DNA of 52,229 nt, from NCBI GenBank assembly GCA_016743945.1, contig JADGFI010000041.1:890-53118 (forward strand), read 5' to 3'. Below are positions 35,202 to 43,789 of this stretch, piece after piece. The notes beneath the pieces are model-generated. The model searched no databases. It had not been told where the DNA came from and was given only the letters and a program-made list of their open reading frames with translations. The translations under genes were made by a program, and so were the position numbers. Numbering within the stretch: position 1 is the first letter of the stretch; the number at the start of each line of letters is the position of its first letter. Origin of the DNA: Desulfobacteraceae bacterium (GTDB lineage: Bacteria > Desulfobacterota > Desulfobacteria > Desulfobacterales > Desulfobacteraceae).

Positions 35202-35507
35202 ATGACGATGACGATCATTGATCAAAAACTGATCCACAAACTGATTGAAAATGGCGTAGAAGCCTCTTTAATCCCCGGCTTTATCCGCAGCCTTGCCAAT
35301 GCATTTTTGATCAACCCGGACATGTCACATTGCCAGGCAAACAAGCGGCTGAAATATCTTGGCTGGCATGATATCCAAATTGATTATCATACATTTGTGC
35401 TGGCAATTGATTGTCTGGAAACAAGGGGGCTTAACCAGCTCAAATACAAATCAGCCCCATGGTATCTGAGTAGCTTTAAGGTCAAACCCCCTTCAATTAT
35501 TCAATAA
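35202..35507 (+). CDS. Small conserved-looking protein of unknown function
   Basis: The 101-residue protein is soluble, with helices (DQKLIHKLIENGVEASLIPG, FIRSLANAFLINPD) and CQANKRLKYLGWHDIQIDYHTF. I do not recognise the family. The start is ATG 35202 or 35208, after AAGGA (35192-35196); the frame is open further upstream to 35121 but without a ribosome site. It converges with the REC-HD-GYP gene. Confidence 0.6.
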   Translation: MTMTIIDQKLIHKLIENGVEASLIPGFIRSLANAFLINPDMSHCQANKRLKYLGWHDIQIDYHTFVLAIDCLETRGLNQLKYKSAPWYLSSFKVKPPSIIQ

Positions 35508-35527
35508 TCTCACACCGCTTTTTTGTT

Positions 35528-37096
35528 TTATTCTGGAAACCGCCGGTTAATCCCCACAAACTCATTTATATTTGTCAGAAAAATAGCCATCAACTCCGGA
35601 TCAAAGTGGAACCCGGATTCACGCTTAAAAAGATCCATAATTTTTTCCAAAGGCCAGGCATCTTTGTAGCATCGTTTGTGGCTCAAGGCATCGAACACGT
35701 CGGCAATGGCTGCAATCCGCCCGAACATATGGATAGCCTTGCCTTTCAAGCCCTGGGGATACCCCTTGCCATCCCATCGCTCATGGTGCTGAAGTGCTAC
35801 GATGGCAGCGGTTGTCATAATGGAACGATTGGATTTTCGAAGGATTTCATACCCGGTTTGGGCATGCTGTTTCATAATCTCAAATTCCTCGGGCGTCAGC
35901 TTTCCGGGTTTGTGCAAAATGGCTTCCGGCACGCCAATTTTCCCGACATCGTGCATGGGAGAGCCCAATCTCAACAATTCAGCTGTTGGTTCATCCATGC
36001 CCGAGTGTATGGCAAGACAATAGCAGACTTCCGCCACCCGGGTAACATGATGGGCGGTTTCCTGGGATCTGGTTTCCACAACCTCCCCCAGGGTTAGGAT
36101 GACTTCCTTCTGGGTATTGATAATTTCCCTGGCCAACCGGATGTTATCAAACCCAATGGAAATATTATGGGCATATATTCTCAAAAGATAGGTTTCAACA
36201 TCCCCAAAGGGAACAGGACTCTTTAAATATAAAAAGCTGCGAAACCCTTCTTTAAATTTGAAGACACCCAAATATTGGTCTGCCAAAAAAACCTCTCCAC
36301 CACTCGAAGCCAACCTTGCATATTCTTTTAAAACATGTTCTGGAAGAGCCTCTTCAAGGCAAATCCCTTCCCTGTCGCCATAGGAACCGGTTCCCGCCAT
36401 GAGCAAGATCTGCCCTTGGGGCAACCCCATGAAATAGGCCGTGTCAGCACCAAGGTTCCTATCAAGCTTTAAAATAACGTGAAGCTGATCAAGGATTCGG
36501 TGTCCAAACTTTGCAAACGAAGAATTTTCAAATACAATGGACGAAGAATTGATAATGGACTCAAGGCCTTCACGGTTTCGCTCAATGGTTTTAAGATTTT
36601 CGTAAGCCCGCAGACAGGCCGTCACACAGGTAAATAATTTCTGGGCTGTAAACTCAGGTTTAGTTTTATAGTCATTGATATCATACTCGGAGATAACGGT
36701 ATGTTCCGGTGCCTTGCCCGGCTGGCCTGTTCTCAATACGATACGGACCGAATTGTTTTTCAACTCGTTGCGGATATACTCCACAAGCTTAAGGCCTGTG
36801 TCCTCTTCTTCCATCACCACATCCAAAAGAACCAGGGCAATATCTTTTTCTTTTGCCAGGATTATCTTCACATCATGCCCGCTGTATGCACTGAGCAGTC
36901 GTACCCCCCGTCCTTGAAAGGAAAAGCCTTTCAAGGTGATCCGGGTGATCATATGAACATCTTCTTCATCATCAACAATCAGAATCGTCCAGAGTCCATT
37001 GATATCTGCTGGAAAAATTCCCTTTTCCTGCAGGGGGGATTCTTCTTTGGCAAAAACAAGGGGCGTATCCGAATTATCGTGTGGTTCACGGTACAT
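35528..37096 (-). CDS. Response regulator with REC, DUF3369 and HD-GYP domains
   Basis: The 522-residue protein has a receiver (WTILIVDDEEDVHMI, phospho-Asp in VLLDVVM, K in DYKTKPE), a DUF3369 sensor-like middle (about 180-330), and an HD-GYP domain with ARLGSPMHDVGKIGVPE-type HD, HAQTGYEIL and HHERWDGKGYPQGLKG. HD-GYP domains degrade cyclic-di-GMP; the full motif suggests activity. AGGAGG precedes ATG 37096. It lies 14 bases after purB on the same strand. Confidence 0.93.
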   Translation of the reverse strand: MYREPHDNSDTPLVFAKEESPLQEKGIFPADINGLWTILIVDDEEDVHMITRITLKGFSFQGRGVRLLSAYSGHDVKIILAKEKDIALVLLDVVMEEEDTGLKLVEYIRNELKNNSVRIVLRTGQPGKAPEHTVISEYDINDYKTKPEFTAQKLFTCVTACLRAYENLKTIERNREGLESIINSSSIVFENSSFAKFGHRILDQLHVILKLDRNLGADTAYFMGLPQGQILLMAGTGSYGDREGICLEEALPEHVLKEYARLASSGGEVFLADQYLGVFKFKEGFRSFLYLKSPVPFGDVETYLLRIYAHNISIGFDNIRLAREIINTQKEVILTLGEVVETRSQETAHHVTRVAEVCYCLAIHSGMDEPTAELLRLGSPMHDVGKIGVPEAILHKPGKLTPEEFEIMKQHAQTGYEILRKSNRSIMTTAAIVALQHHERWDGKGYPQGLKGKAIHMFGRIAAIADVFDALSHKRCYKDAWPLEKIMDLFKRESGFHFDPELMAIFLTNINEFVGINRRFPE

Positions 37097-37110
37097 GGAA
37101 GGATCGCCTC

Positions 37111-38478
37111 CTATACTTTTGTTTTAAAATAGGTATCCACCAGTTTTTCTGCAAGCCCCACATAGGTTGCCGGGGTTAACTGCCCCATGCGGCCTTTAAA
37201 CGCCAAAGGAACCTTTTCAAGGCCGTCCACAAAAGTCTGCAATTCTTTTTTCCCGATTTTATGGCCCCGGGTCAGATCCTTTAACCGTTCATAGGGATTT
37301 TCTTCTCCAAAAACCCGCATGGCCGTTTGGAAGGGTTCCGCCAAAAGCTCTTGATTCGCGTCAAGATCAGCGGCAAGGGCCTGGGCATTAAGATCTAACT
37401 TGGCGAGACCTTTTAGGGAATTTTTTACCCCGATTGAAAAATACCCGAATGCAGATCCCAGACTTCTTAAAACCGTACTATCACTCAAATCCCTCTGGAA
37501 TCGAGATTTTTGAAGTTTGACAGCCAAGTGCTCCATCATGGAAATGGCAAGCCCCATGTTGCCCTCAGAGTTCTCAAAGTCAATGGGATTTACCTTATGG
37601 GGCATGGTCGAAGAACCGGTCTCGCCCTCTTTAATCCGCTGCTTAAAATAGCCAAGACTGATATATCCCCACATATCCCGATCAAAATCGATCAGAATGG
37701 CCGCAGCCCGGACCAAAGAATGAAGTATCTGGGATAATGAACTGTTGGGATTAATCTGGGTGGTAAACAAAATGGGGTCAAGATTCAGATGCTGGGTAAT
37801 GAAGCGGCTTGAAGCCGCAATCCAGTCAATCTCAGGAAAAACAAACCAATGGGCATTATAATTTCCCGTTGCGCCGTTTATCTTGGCCTGAACTTGCTTT
37901 TCTTCCAGGAACAGGGATTCTTGGCGGATACGCCAGGCAAAGTTTACAAATTCTTTCCCCACCGTGGTTGGAGTTGCAGGCTGGCCATGGGTTCTGGACA
38001 TCATGGGAATTGATTTATATGCAATGGCCTTTTCTTCCATTTTTTCAATGGATAAATTTAAAAGATCTGTTGAAAGTTCCTTGCCCTTTTTAAGCATCAA
38101 GGCATAGGCGGTATTGTTAATGTCATCGGAGGTGCAGGCAAAGTGAACCCATTCCTTGATATGGGCGAGACCGGCCTTGTCAAGCTTGTCCTTTATGAAA
38201 TACTCAACCGCCTTTACATCATGGTTGGTCTTTCGTTCGATGATTTTAATGAGTTCTGCATCTGCCACATTAAAATTTGTGAGAATTTTATCTATTGTTC
38301 CTAAATCAAGCCCATGGTTCTGGACAAGCTTAAGGTCGCTGATAATAAATTTAAGCCACTCAACCTCAACTTGCACCCGATGTCTGATCAACCCGTATTC
38401 AGAAAAAATCTCAGCCAGTTCATGGGTCAACCCGGCATATCGTCCATCCAGGGCAGTAATTGCTTTTATCGTTGTCAT
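37111..38478 (-). CDS. purB: Adenylosuccinate lyase
   Basis: The product of about 455 residues catalyses two lyase steps of purine synthesis. It has ALDGRYAGLTHELAEIFSEYGLI at the start (E. coli-type PurB), the family signature GSSTMPHKVNPIDFENSEGN, and SRTHGQPATPTTVGKE with its catalytic His. I start at ATG 38478, six bases after GGAG; seven earlier codons are probably untranslated. It is followed by a REC-HD-GYP gene, probably in one transcript. Confidence 0.96.
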   Translation of the reverse strand: MTTIKAITALDGRYAGLTHELAEIFSEYGLIRHRVQVEVEWLKFIISDLKLVQNHGLDLGTIDKILTNFNVADAELIKIIERKTNHDVKAVEYFIKDKLDKAGLAHIKEWVHFACTSDDINNTAYALMLKKGKELSTDLLNLSIEKMEEKAIAYKSIPMMSRTHGQPATPTTVGKEFVNFAWRIRQESLFLEEKQVQAKINGATGNYNAHWFVFPEIDWIAASSRFITQHLNLDPILFTTQINPNSSLSQILHSLVRAAAILIDFDRDMWGYISLGYFKQRIKEGETGSSTMPHKVNPIDFENSEGNMGLAISMMEHLAVKLQKSRFQRDLSDSTVLRSLGSAFGYFSIGVKNSLKGLAKLDLNAQALAADLDANQELLAEPFQTAMRVFGEENPYERLKDLTRGHKIGKKELQTFVDGLEKVPLAFKGRMGQLTPATYVGLAEKLVDTYFKTKV

Positions 38479-38902
38479 AACCACTCCATCGTAAACCAAA
38501 ATTAAAACGAACTATTTAAAATTATTTGATATTCACCATCAAATTAATTAAATCTCCAGAAAATACTAAACTTCCCATACAAATAGCAAACTAAAAACAA
38601 ATTAACAATCTAAATTGAGATCCGTTCATGGCAATTTCCTATCAAAAAACCTGATCCTATCAAATTGCATCCTAAATCTCAATCCGCTGGATTGTTCTCC
38701 TTAATTTCAATGATGACAACAGGTGTTTTGTATCAAACTAAAAAAATATTTTACATAGATATTCCAAGGGTTATCCCTTGACAACCCCCGAGGTTTTAAC
38801 GTATTTTAGCAATCAATTTTTAAAATAAATTAACTCTTATACCGAATAAAATTTTAACTATATATATTTTAAAAGGGCAAATACCTTGCAGGAGTAATTT
38901 TT
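38479..38902. promoter_or_regulatory. Divergent region with promoter for the IHF-like gene (38778-38807)
   Basis: Most of this AT-rich gap shows nothing. Near its right end TTGACA (38778-38783) and TATTTT (38802-38807), 18 bases apart, form a likely promoter. A 6-bp inverted repeat, CAAGGG/CCCTTG (38765-38780), overlaps the -35 element and could be an operator. An AT tract with many A/T steps follows, fitting nucleoid-protein autoregulation. Confidence 0.5.
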
Positions 38903-39184
38903 ATGGCATTAACAAAAACCATCATTGCAGAAAAGATACAAGACAACCTTAACTTGCCCAGAACCGATACCTGTGAAATCATGGAAGAGTTCCTTGAGAT
39001 CATCAAGGAAACCATTGAAAAAGGGGAAGACATAATGATCAGCGGATTCGGCAAATTTTGCGTCAGCGAGAAACAAGCCAGAAAAGGAAGAAACCCTGCA
39101 ACAGATCAGGAAATGACCCTGCCTGCCAGGAGGGTTGTGACATTTAAATGTTCTGGAAAATTAAGAGATCTTATCAATTCTTAA
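38903..39184 (+). CDS. ihfA: Integration host factor alpha-like DNA-bending protein
   Basis: The 93-residue protein is of the HU/IHF family: MALTKTIIAEKIQDNL, then EDIMISGFGKFCVSEK and the DNA-binding arm KARKGRNPATDQEMTLPARRVV with the intercalating Pro in RNP. MALTK and the ARRVVTF end favour IHF-alpha over HU. AGGAG precedes ATG 38903. Its usual neighbour pheT is absent. A Ste24-like protease gene starts 17 bases later. Confidence 0.88.
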   Translation: MALTKTIIAEKIQDNLNLPRTDTCEIMEEFLEIIKETIEKGEDIMISGFGKFCVSEKQARKGRNPATDQEMTLPARRVVTFKCSGKLRDLINS

Positions 39185-39201
39185 AAGGATAGCTGCCCTC
39201 C

Positions 39202-40473
39202 ATGTTTTTTTCAGAACACTTCATTACCACCCTTATCTTGTCAACCCTGATAATAGGATATTTGATTGACAGCCTGGCAGAATATCTAAACATTCGACAC
39301 CTGAACCCGGAACTGCCCCATGAGTTTTCAGATGTTTATGACACGGACAAATATGCCAAATCCCAAGCGTACCTGAAGGTTAATACGCGATTTGGGTTCA
39401 TTACCTCAAGCTTTGATCTTGCCATTTTGCTGACCTTTTGGTTTGGGGGAGGATTTGGTCTCCTGGATACCTTTGTCAGAGGTCTTGGACAAAACACAAT
39501 TGTCACAGGCCTTTTGTTCATTGGGATTTTGCTGCTTTTAAAACTCCTGATATCCCTGCCTTTCAGTCTGTATGCCACCTTTGTCATCGAAGAAAAGTTC
39601 GGGTTTAATCGAACAAGTTTTGGATTATTTTTTAAAGATCTTATAAAATCCATTCTTTTGTCATCGATTTTAGGAGGCTTTTTTCTATCCCTGATTCTCT
39701 GGTTTTTTGAATCCTTCGGTCCCCTGGCCTGGTTCTTGTGCTGGATGGCAAGCATCCTGTTCATCATGGCGATACAATACATCGTTCCCACCTGGATCAT
39801 GCCGCTATTCAACAAATTCACCCCCCTGGAACGAGGTCCGTTAAAAGAGGCCATTTTGAACTATGCCAGGTCCATTAATTTTTCACTCTCCCATATTTTT
39901 GTCATGGACGGCTCCAAAAGAAGCGGCAAATCAAATGCATTTTTCACGGGTTTTGGGAAAAATAAACGCATCGTCCTTTTTGACACCTTGGTCAAACAGC
40001 AGAGTGTTGAAGAGTTGGTGGCGGTTATTGCCCATGAAATGGGACATTTCAAAAAAAAACATATTATCAGGCGACTTGTGGTCAGCATCCTTCAAATGGG
40101 CATCATTTTTTTTCTCATTTCCCTGTGCATCTCCCGGGAAGGGTTGTTCCATGCATTTTTTGTGGACAAGATTTCCATCTATGCCGGTTTGATATTTTTT
40201 GGCATGCTCTTTTCTCCCATTGACCTGTTTCTTTCCCTGATCCTGCAGATTTCTTCAAGAAGGGATGAATATGAAGCCGATCAATTTGCTGCGATTACCA
40301 CCAAAGGTCACCATCACCTTGTCACGGCATTGAAGCAATTAAGTGCCCATAATCTTTCAAACCTTACCCCCCATCCTTTTTATGTCTTTTTAAACTATTC
40401 TCACCCACCGATTTTGGAACGAATTCGTGCATTGGAAAAGATAGGAACATCCCCAAAAGGCCTGACCCCATGA
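39202..40473 (+). CDS. M48-family CAAX-type (Ste24-like) membrane protease
   Basis: The 423-residue protein has about seven spans and the zinc site VIAHEMGHFKKKHI (HExxH near residue 277) with third ligand in SRRDEYEADQFA. The N-terminal half matches Ste24/peptidase M48A (NPELPHEFSDVYDTDKYAKSQAYLK). Bacteria lack prenylated CAAX substrates, so it likely clears or processes membrane proteins. AAGGAT precedes ATG 39202. The next gene overlaps its stop by four bases (ATGA). Confidence 0.92.
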   Translation: MFFSEHFITTLILSTLIIGYLIDSLAEYLNIRHLNPELPHEFSDVYDTDKYAKSQAYLKVNTRFGFITSSFDLAILLTFWFGGGFGLLDTFVRGLGQNTIVTGLLFIGILLLLKLLISLPFSLYATFVIEEKFGFNRTSFGLFFKDLIKSILLSSILGGFFLSLILWFFESFGPLAWFLCWMASILFIMAIQYIVPTWIMPLFNKFTPLERGPLKEAILNYARSINFSLSHIFVMDGSKRSGKSNAFFTGFGKNKRIVLFDTLVKQQSVEELVAVIAHEMGHFKKKHIIRRLVVSILQMGIIFFLISLCISREGLFHAFFVDKISIYAGLIFFGMLFSPIDLFLSLILQISSRRDEYEADQFAAITTKGHHHLVTALKQLSAHNLSNLTPHPFYVFLNYSHPPILERIRALEKIGTSPKGLTP

Positions 40474-40982
40474 CACGCCTCTTTGTCACGGCAGATATCC
40501 ATGGTAGCCTGCACACCTGGATGACCATCAAAGAATTGATGGAACCCTCGGACTGCCTGGTGATTGCAGGGGACCTTTTTGATACCCGTTACGGTAACTA
40601 CTCCCACACCGACTTTCAACCTGAATTTATCCGAGAAGCGATACAAAAATTCCCCCAAAAAGTTCATTATGTGTACGGCAATTGTGATGTCCCTTCTTTT
40701 TTCCCCGGATACGGGTTAACACATGGGTTCACCACATTTAAAAAAAATATTTTTTTACACCACGGCCATGGCAATACCCCCATTCCAGAGGATACCGATA
40801 TCATCATTTCCGGGCACACCCATTGCTGCTTTTTAGAGAAAAAAGGCGCCCGGATTTTCATGAACCCAGGCAGCCTCACAAACCCGCGAAATAACGTGTA
40901 CACCTATGGCATCATTGATAAATTTAAAGCTGAAATTTTAGATTTAAAAACAGGAAACTCCCTTGGGGCCATTGCCCTTTAG
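40470..40982 (+). CDS. YfcE/MJ0936-type metallophosphoesterase
   Basis: The 170-residue protein has the calcineurin-like set: TADIHG, VIAGDLFD, YGNCDVP, LHHGHG and SGHTHC with MNPGSL, matching the small YfcE phosphodiesterases. The overlap with the Ste24-like gene indicates translational coupling. Substrate is unknown; YfcE itself hydrolyses model phosphodiesters with Mn. Confidence 0.93.
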   Translation: MTRLFVTADIHGSLHTWMTIKELMEPSDCLVIAGDLFDTRYGNYSHTDFQPEFIREAIQKFPQKVHYVYGNCDVPSFFPGYGLTHGFTTFKKNIFLHHGHGNTPIPEDTDIIISGHTHCCFLEKKGARIFMNPGSLTNPRNNVYTYGIIDKFKAEILDLKTGNSLGAIAL

Positions 40983-40993
40983 CAAAAACAATC

Positions 40994-41713
40994 TCAAAAT
41001 TTATGTTTATTCCCAATTGGATTTATCCGGGTGACAGGTCGTATTTTTTCAATTCTACTAGTATTTTGCTCTCCACCAGACCGATTTCTGGCATCGATTT
41101 GTTTTTTAAGGGTCATGTACTTTAAGAAATTGCTGTAGGGGTGATTCCCTGAAGGCCGAAAAAGCCCCCTGGAATCCCGGGACAAAGCGTTGCAATCCCG
41201 GCCGCAGCCCCTGCTCTTTTTAGCCACCGCCCTATCGGGATGAAGGGTATTCAAAATAGTGGCAAACCGGACTGTTTCCACGGGTTTATTTTTCTGTCCT
41301 TCGGTTGGTGTTAACGGCGGTTGAACTAAAGGCCCTGGCTGACGGACTGATTTCCTGTAAAATTTAAGCCCCTTTTTGAGCATTTTTAAAATATCCAGGA
41401 AGGGATCTTTGTCACCCGCAGCCTTCTTTTGCTTAGGAGATGGCGGTTTATTAGTTGATGCCTTTTCAGCCAGTGCATCGGTTGGGGTCAACAAGGGCAC
41501 CAGGAAATGAAATGCCTGGTTAATCTCTTTCATGCGATTCAATCGGGCCGCTGCCGAAGCAGACCCAATTTCATCGCTGGGAAACCGGTCTGGGGAAAAA
41601 TGGTCCGGGTGGTATCGTTTTGCCAAATTCCGAAACGCTTTTTTCACCTGGTCCAGGGATGCCCCCGGCCCGAGCCCGAGTATTTTAAATGCCGTTTTCT
41701 GATTCATCCCCAT
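40994..41713 (-). CDS. J-domain protein
   Basis: The 239-residue protein has an N-terminal J domain (MNQKTAFKILGLGPGASLDQVKKAFRNLAKRYHPDHF, with HPD) up to about residue 80. The rest is basic and low in known motifs; there is no G/F, zinc or CTD part of DnaJ. It would stimulate a DnaK partner in a special role. The extra PSDEIGSASAA insert after HPD is somewhat long. Confidence 0.88.
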   Translation of the reverse strand: MGMNQKTAFKILGLGPGASLDQVKKAFRNLAKRYHPDHFSPDRFPSDEIGSASAAARLNRMKEINQAFHFLVPLLTPTDALAEKASTNKPPSPKQKKAAGDKDPFLDILKMLKKGLKFYRKSVRQPGPLVQPPLTPTEGQKNKPVETVRFATILNTLHPDRAVAKKSRGCGRDCNALSRDSRGLFRPSGNHPYSNFLKYMTLKKQIDARNRSGGEQNTSRIEKIRPVTRINPIGNKHKF

Positions 41714-41823
41714 AAAAATACCCCCCGATACTCGGCAAAGTCAAGGCCATTGGAAAGAGATTATTTGAAAAATCGGAACTGAGGTGATACATTCTTTGTA
41801 TAAACTCATATTAAGGAGATTCC

Positions 41824-43569
41824 ATGACCCCTGACGGCTTCATCCCCATACAAATCGGAAAAGACCCTGACTTTGATGCCTGGTTCACAGCTTTTTTTCT
41901 TGAAAATCATATTGACCCCTTTGCCTATCCCACAAAAGTCAGTACCTTGGAACAAATTGAGTTTATGGTCTATCTGGAAAAGAATGAACGGTTTTACCCT
42001 TGCTCTGATAACATGTTTGACGCCATCATGTCCCGCAATTCCCCTGACTTCCTTAAACGAGAGTACCAGCGCGTCTATGATAAAATCATTCAACTGGTGG
42101 ATGATGTCATTGATTCGGATTATGACCGGCAATTTCTAAAATCCCTGATAAAGATAAAATATGACCATGAGATAGAAACAGGTCTTCTCATCCCTTCCCG
42201 CCTTGAAAAAAGGCTGTATAAAATTTTTTTGAGCCGGACCCATATTGAAAATCCCTATTTTGATGAAAAAAAAAAGGAAAACAGCCGGGCAAAAAAGCTA
42301 TTAACCTCTGAAACCTTTAAAAAAGCCTTGAACCAGATAAACGGTTCCATAGAAGATATCGACAACCTGTCCTTGTATGAACTGAGGGAAAAAATAAAGG
42401 AAATTGAATTTCACCGACTTTTAAGTCTTTTGTCGGCTCCCCATTTATGGACCGGCGAAAGTTTTAAAATTCCCACCCTGTCCCAGATCAAAACCATTTT
42501 CAACACCCCTATTTCAGGAAATGGTATGGCCCGTCTGACAAAACTGATCCATACCCCAAAATGTAAAATTCTCTGGCTCTTGGATGAATCAGGTGCTGCA
42601 CTGGTGGATATTTTCATTGCCAATTTTTTAGCAGATCTGGGCCACACCGTTATTCTTGCCGTTAAAGAGACGCCTATTTTCAAAAAAATATCCCTCACCG
42701 ACACCCGAACAGACCCGATACTGACAAAAGCCCTTGAAACCGCCCATTTTATCCATGAAAAAACCATCGGTAAAAACAAACTGGTTCAACGTCTCAAGCA
42801 GGATGAAAATATCTATGTAATATCCGACGGCACCCAGGAAACATTAAATCTTCTCCTGACATCTACCACCTTTTCCCGAATTTTCAAAGAGGCTGACTAT
42901 GTGATTTCAAGGGGCAGGAAACAAAAGAACCGGCTGATCAACACCCATTTTCAATTCACCCGGGACATCATCAATATCAGTGCAGAAAATCAAGGGCTGT
43001 CCATCACCTTTAAACCCCGGCATCCTGATTTTATAAATTTTTCCCACACAGATCTTGAAGAAAAGGCAAACAGAATCATAGACCAGATGAAATCAGCCAA
43101 GGCCCGGAAAATGACCGTAATGTTTTACAGCGGCATCATCGGTTCCATACCCGGTAAGATTGATGTGGCCAAGGAAATCATGCGCCGATTCATTGAGGAT
43201 TTAAACCAATTATCTGCCGACCTGTTTATCATCAATCCCTCCAAATATTATGAGCCGGGCATGGATGCGGATGATCTCATGTATATGTGGGAAATTGTCC
43301 AGAGAAGCGGCTATATAGATATCTGGCGGTTTCAGACAACAGACGATATTACCGATAGTTTTGCCCTGATGAACAAAAAAGTTCCCCCTGAATGGATTGG
43401 AAAGGACTCTACCTACAGCACCGGCTGCACAAAGGAGATGAGAATTGCCCAGGATGTCCAAAAAAAGAATACCGAGATGCAGCTCATTGGCCCTTCTCTG
43501 GAAAAATTCATGCGGCGAAACGAGTATGGCGTGGGCTCCATGTATGATCAACGCCTGGCCGAGATGTAA
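41824..43569 (+). CDS. Large divergent DUF89/ARMT1-like protein
   Basis: The 581-residue protein has a helical N-terminal half, then at about 248-290 a block LWLLDESGAALVDIFIANFL...VILAVKETPIF, with a C-terminal SKYYEPGMDADDLMYMW. The block resembles the DUF89 core (D-N-x-G-E...D, then VKGAP-ND), but N and E are replaced (DESGAA) and the later KGQGNFE loop reads SRGRKQKNRL. It may be a degenerate or re-purposed damage-control phosphatase. AAGGAG precedes ATG 41824. It lies just upstream of the SNF2 gene. Confidence 0.6.
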   Translation: MTPDGFIPIQIGKDPDFDAWFTAFFLENHIDPFAYPTKVSTLEQIEFMVYLEKNERFYPCSDNMFDAIMSRNSPDFLKREYQRVYDKIIQLVDDVIDSDYDRQFLKSLIKIKYDHEIETGLLIPSRLEKRLYKIFLSRTHIENPYFDEKKKENSRAKKLLTSETFKKALNQINGSIEDIDNLSLYELREKIKEIEFHRLLSLLSAPHLWTGESFKIPTLSQIKTIFNTPISGNGMARLTKLIHTPKCKILWLLDESGAALVDIFIANFLADLGHTVILAVKETPIFKKISLTDTRTDPILTKALETAHFIHEKTIGKNKLVQRLKQDENIYVISDGTQETLNLLLTSTTFSRIFKEADYVISRGRKQKNRLINTHFQFTRDIINISAENQGLSITFKPRHPDFINFSHTDLEEKANRIIDQMKSAKARKMTVMFYSGIIGSIPGKIDVAKEIMRRFIEDLNQLSADLFIINPSKYYEPGMDADDLMYMWEIVQRSGYIDIWRFQTTDDITDSFALMNKKVPPEWIGKDSTYSTGCTKEMRIAQDVQKKNTEMQLIGPSLEKFMRRNEYGVGSMYDQRLAEM

Positions 43570-43721
43570 CCTATCTAATATAAAATAGGCAATTACCCAG
43601 AAATACGATCCAGGGCACGGTGAAATGCCTCTTCCTATTAAGAAAACAAGTCTAATTTTATTAATAATTGATTCATGAAGACGCCTGATCTCCAAAAATT
43701 ACGATTATACCTGAACTCTCT

Positions 43722-43750
43722 TTGTCAAACCCATCTATTCCTGATAGTAT
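43722..43750 (+). promoter_or_regulatory. Promoter of the SNF2-family gene
   Basis: TTGTCA (43722-43727), exactly 17 bases, then TAGTAT (43745-43750). It lies 40 bases before the ATG at 43790, so the SNF2 gene is likely transcribed apart from the DUF89-like gene. Confidence 0.65.
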
Positions 43751-43789
43751 ACAGCTTTTAAAAATCAGACGCAAAGGATCAAAAGAACA

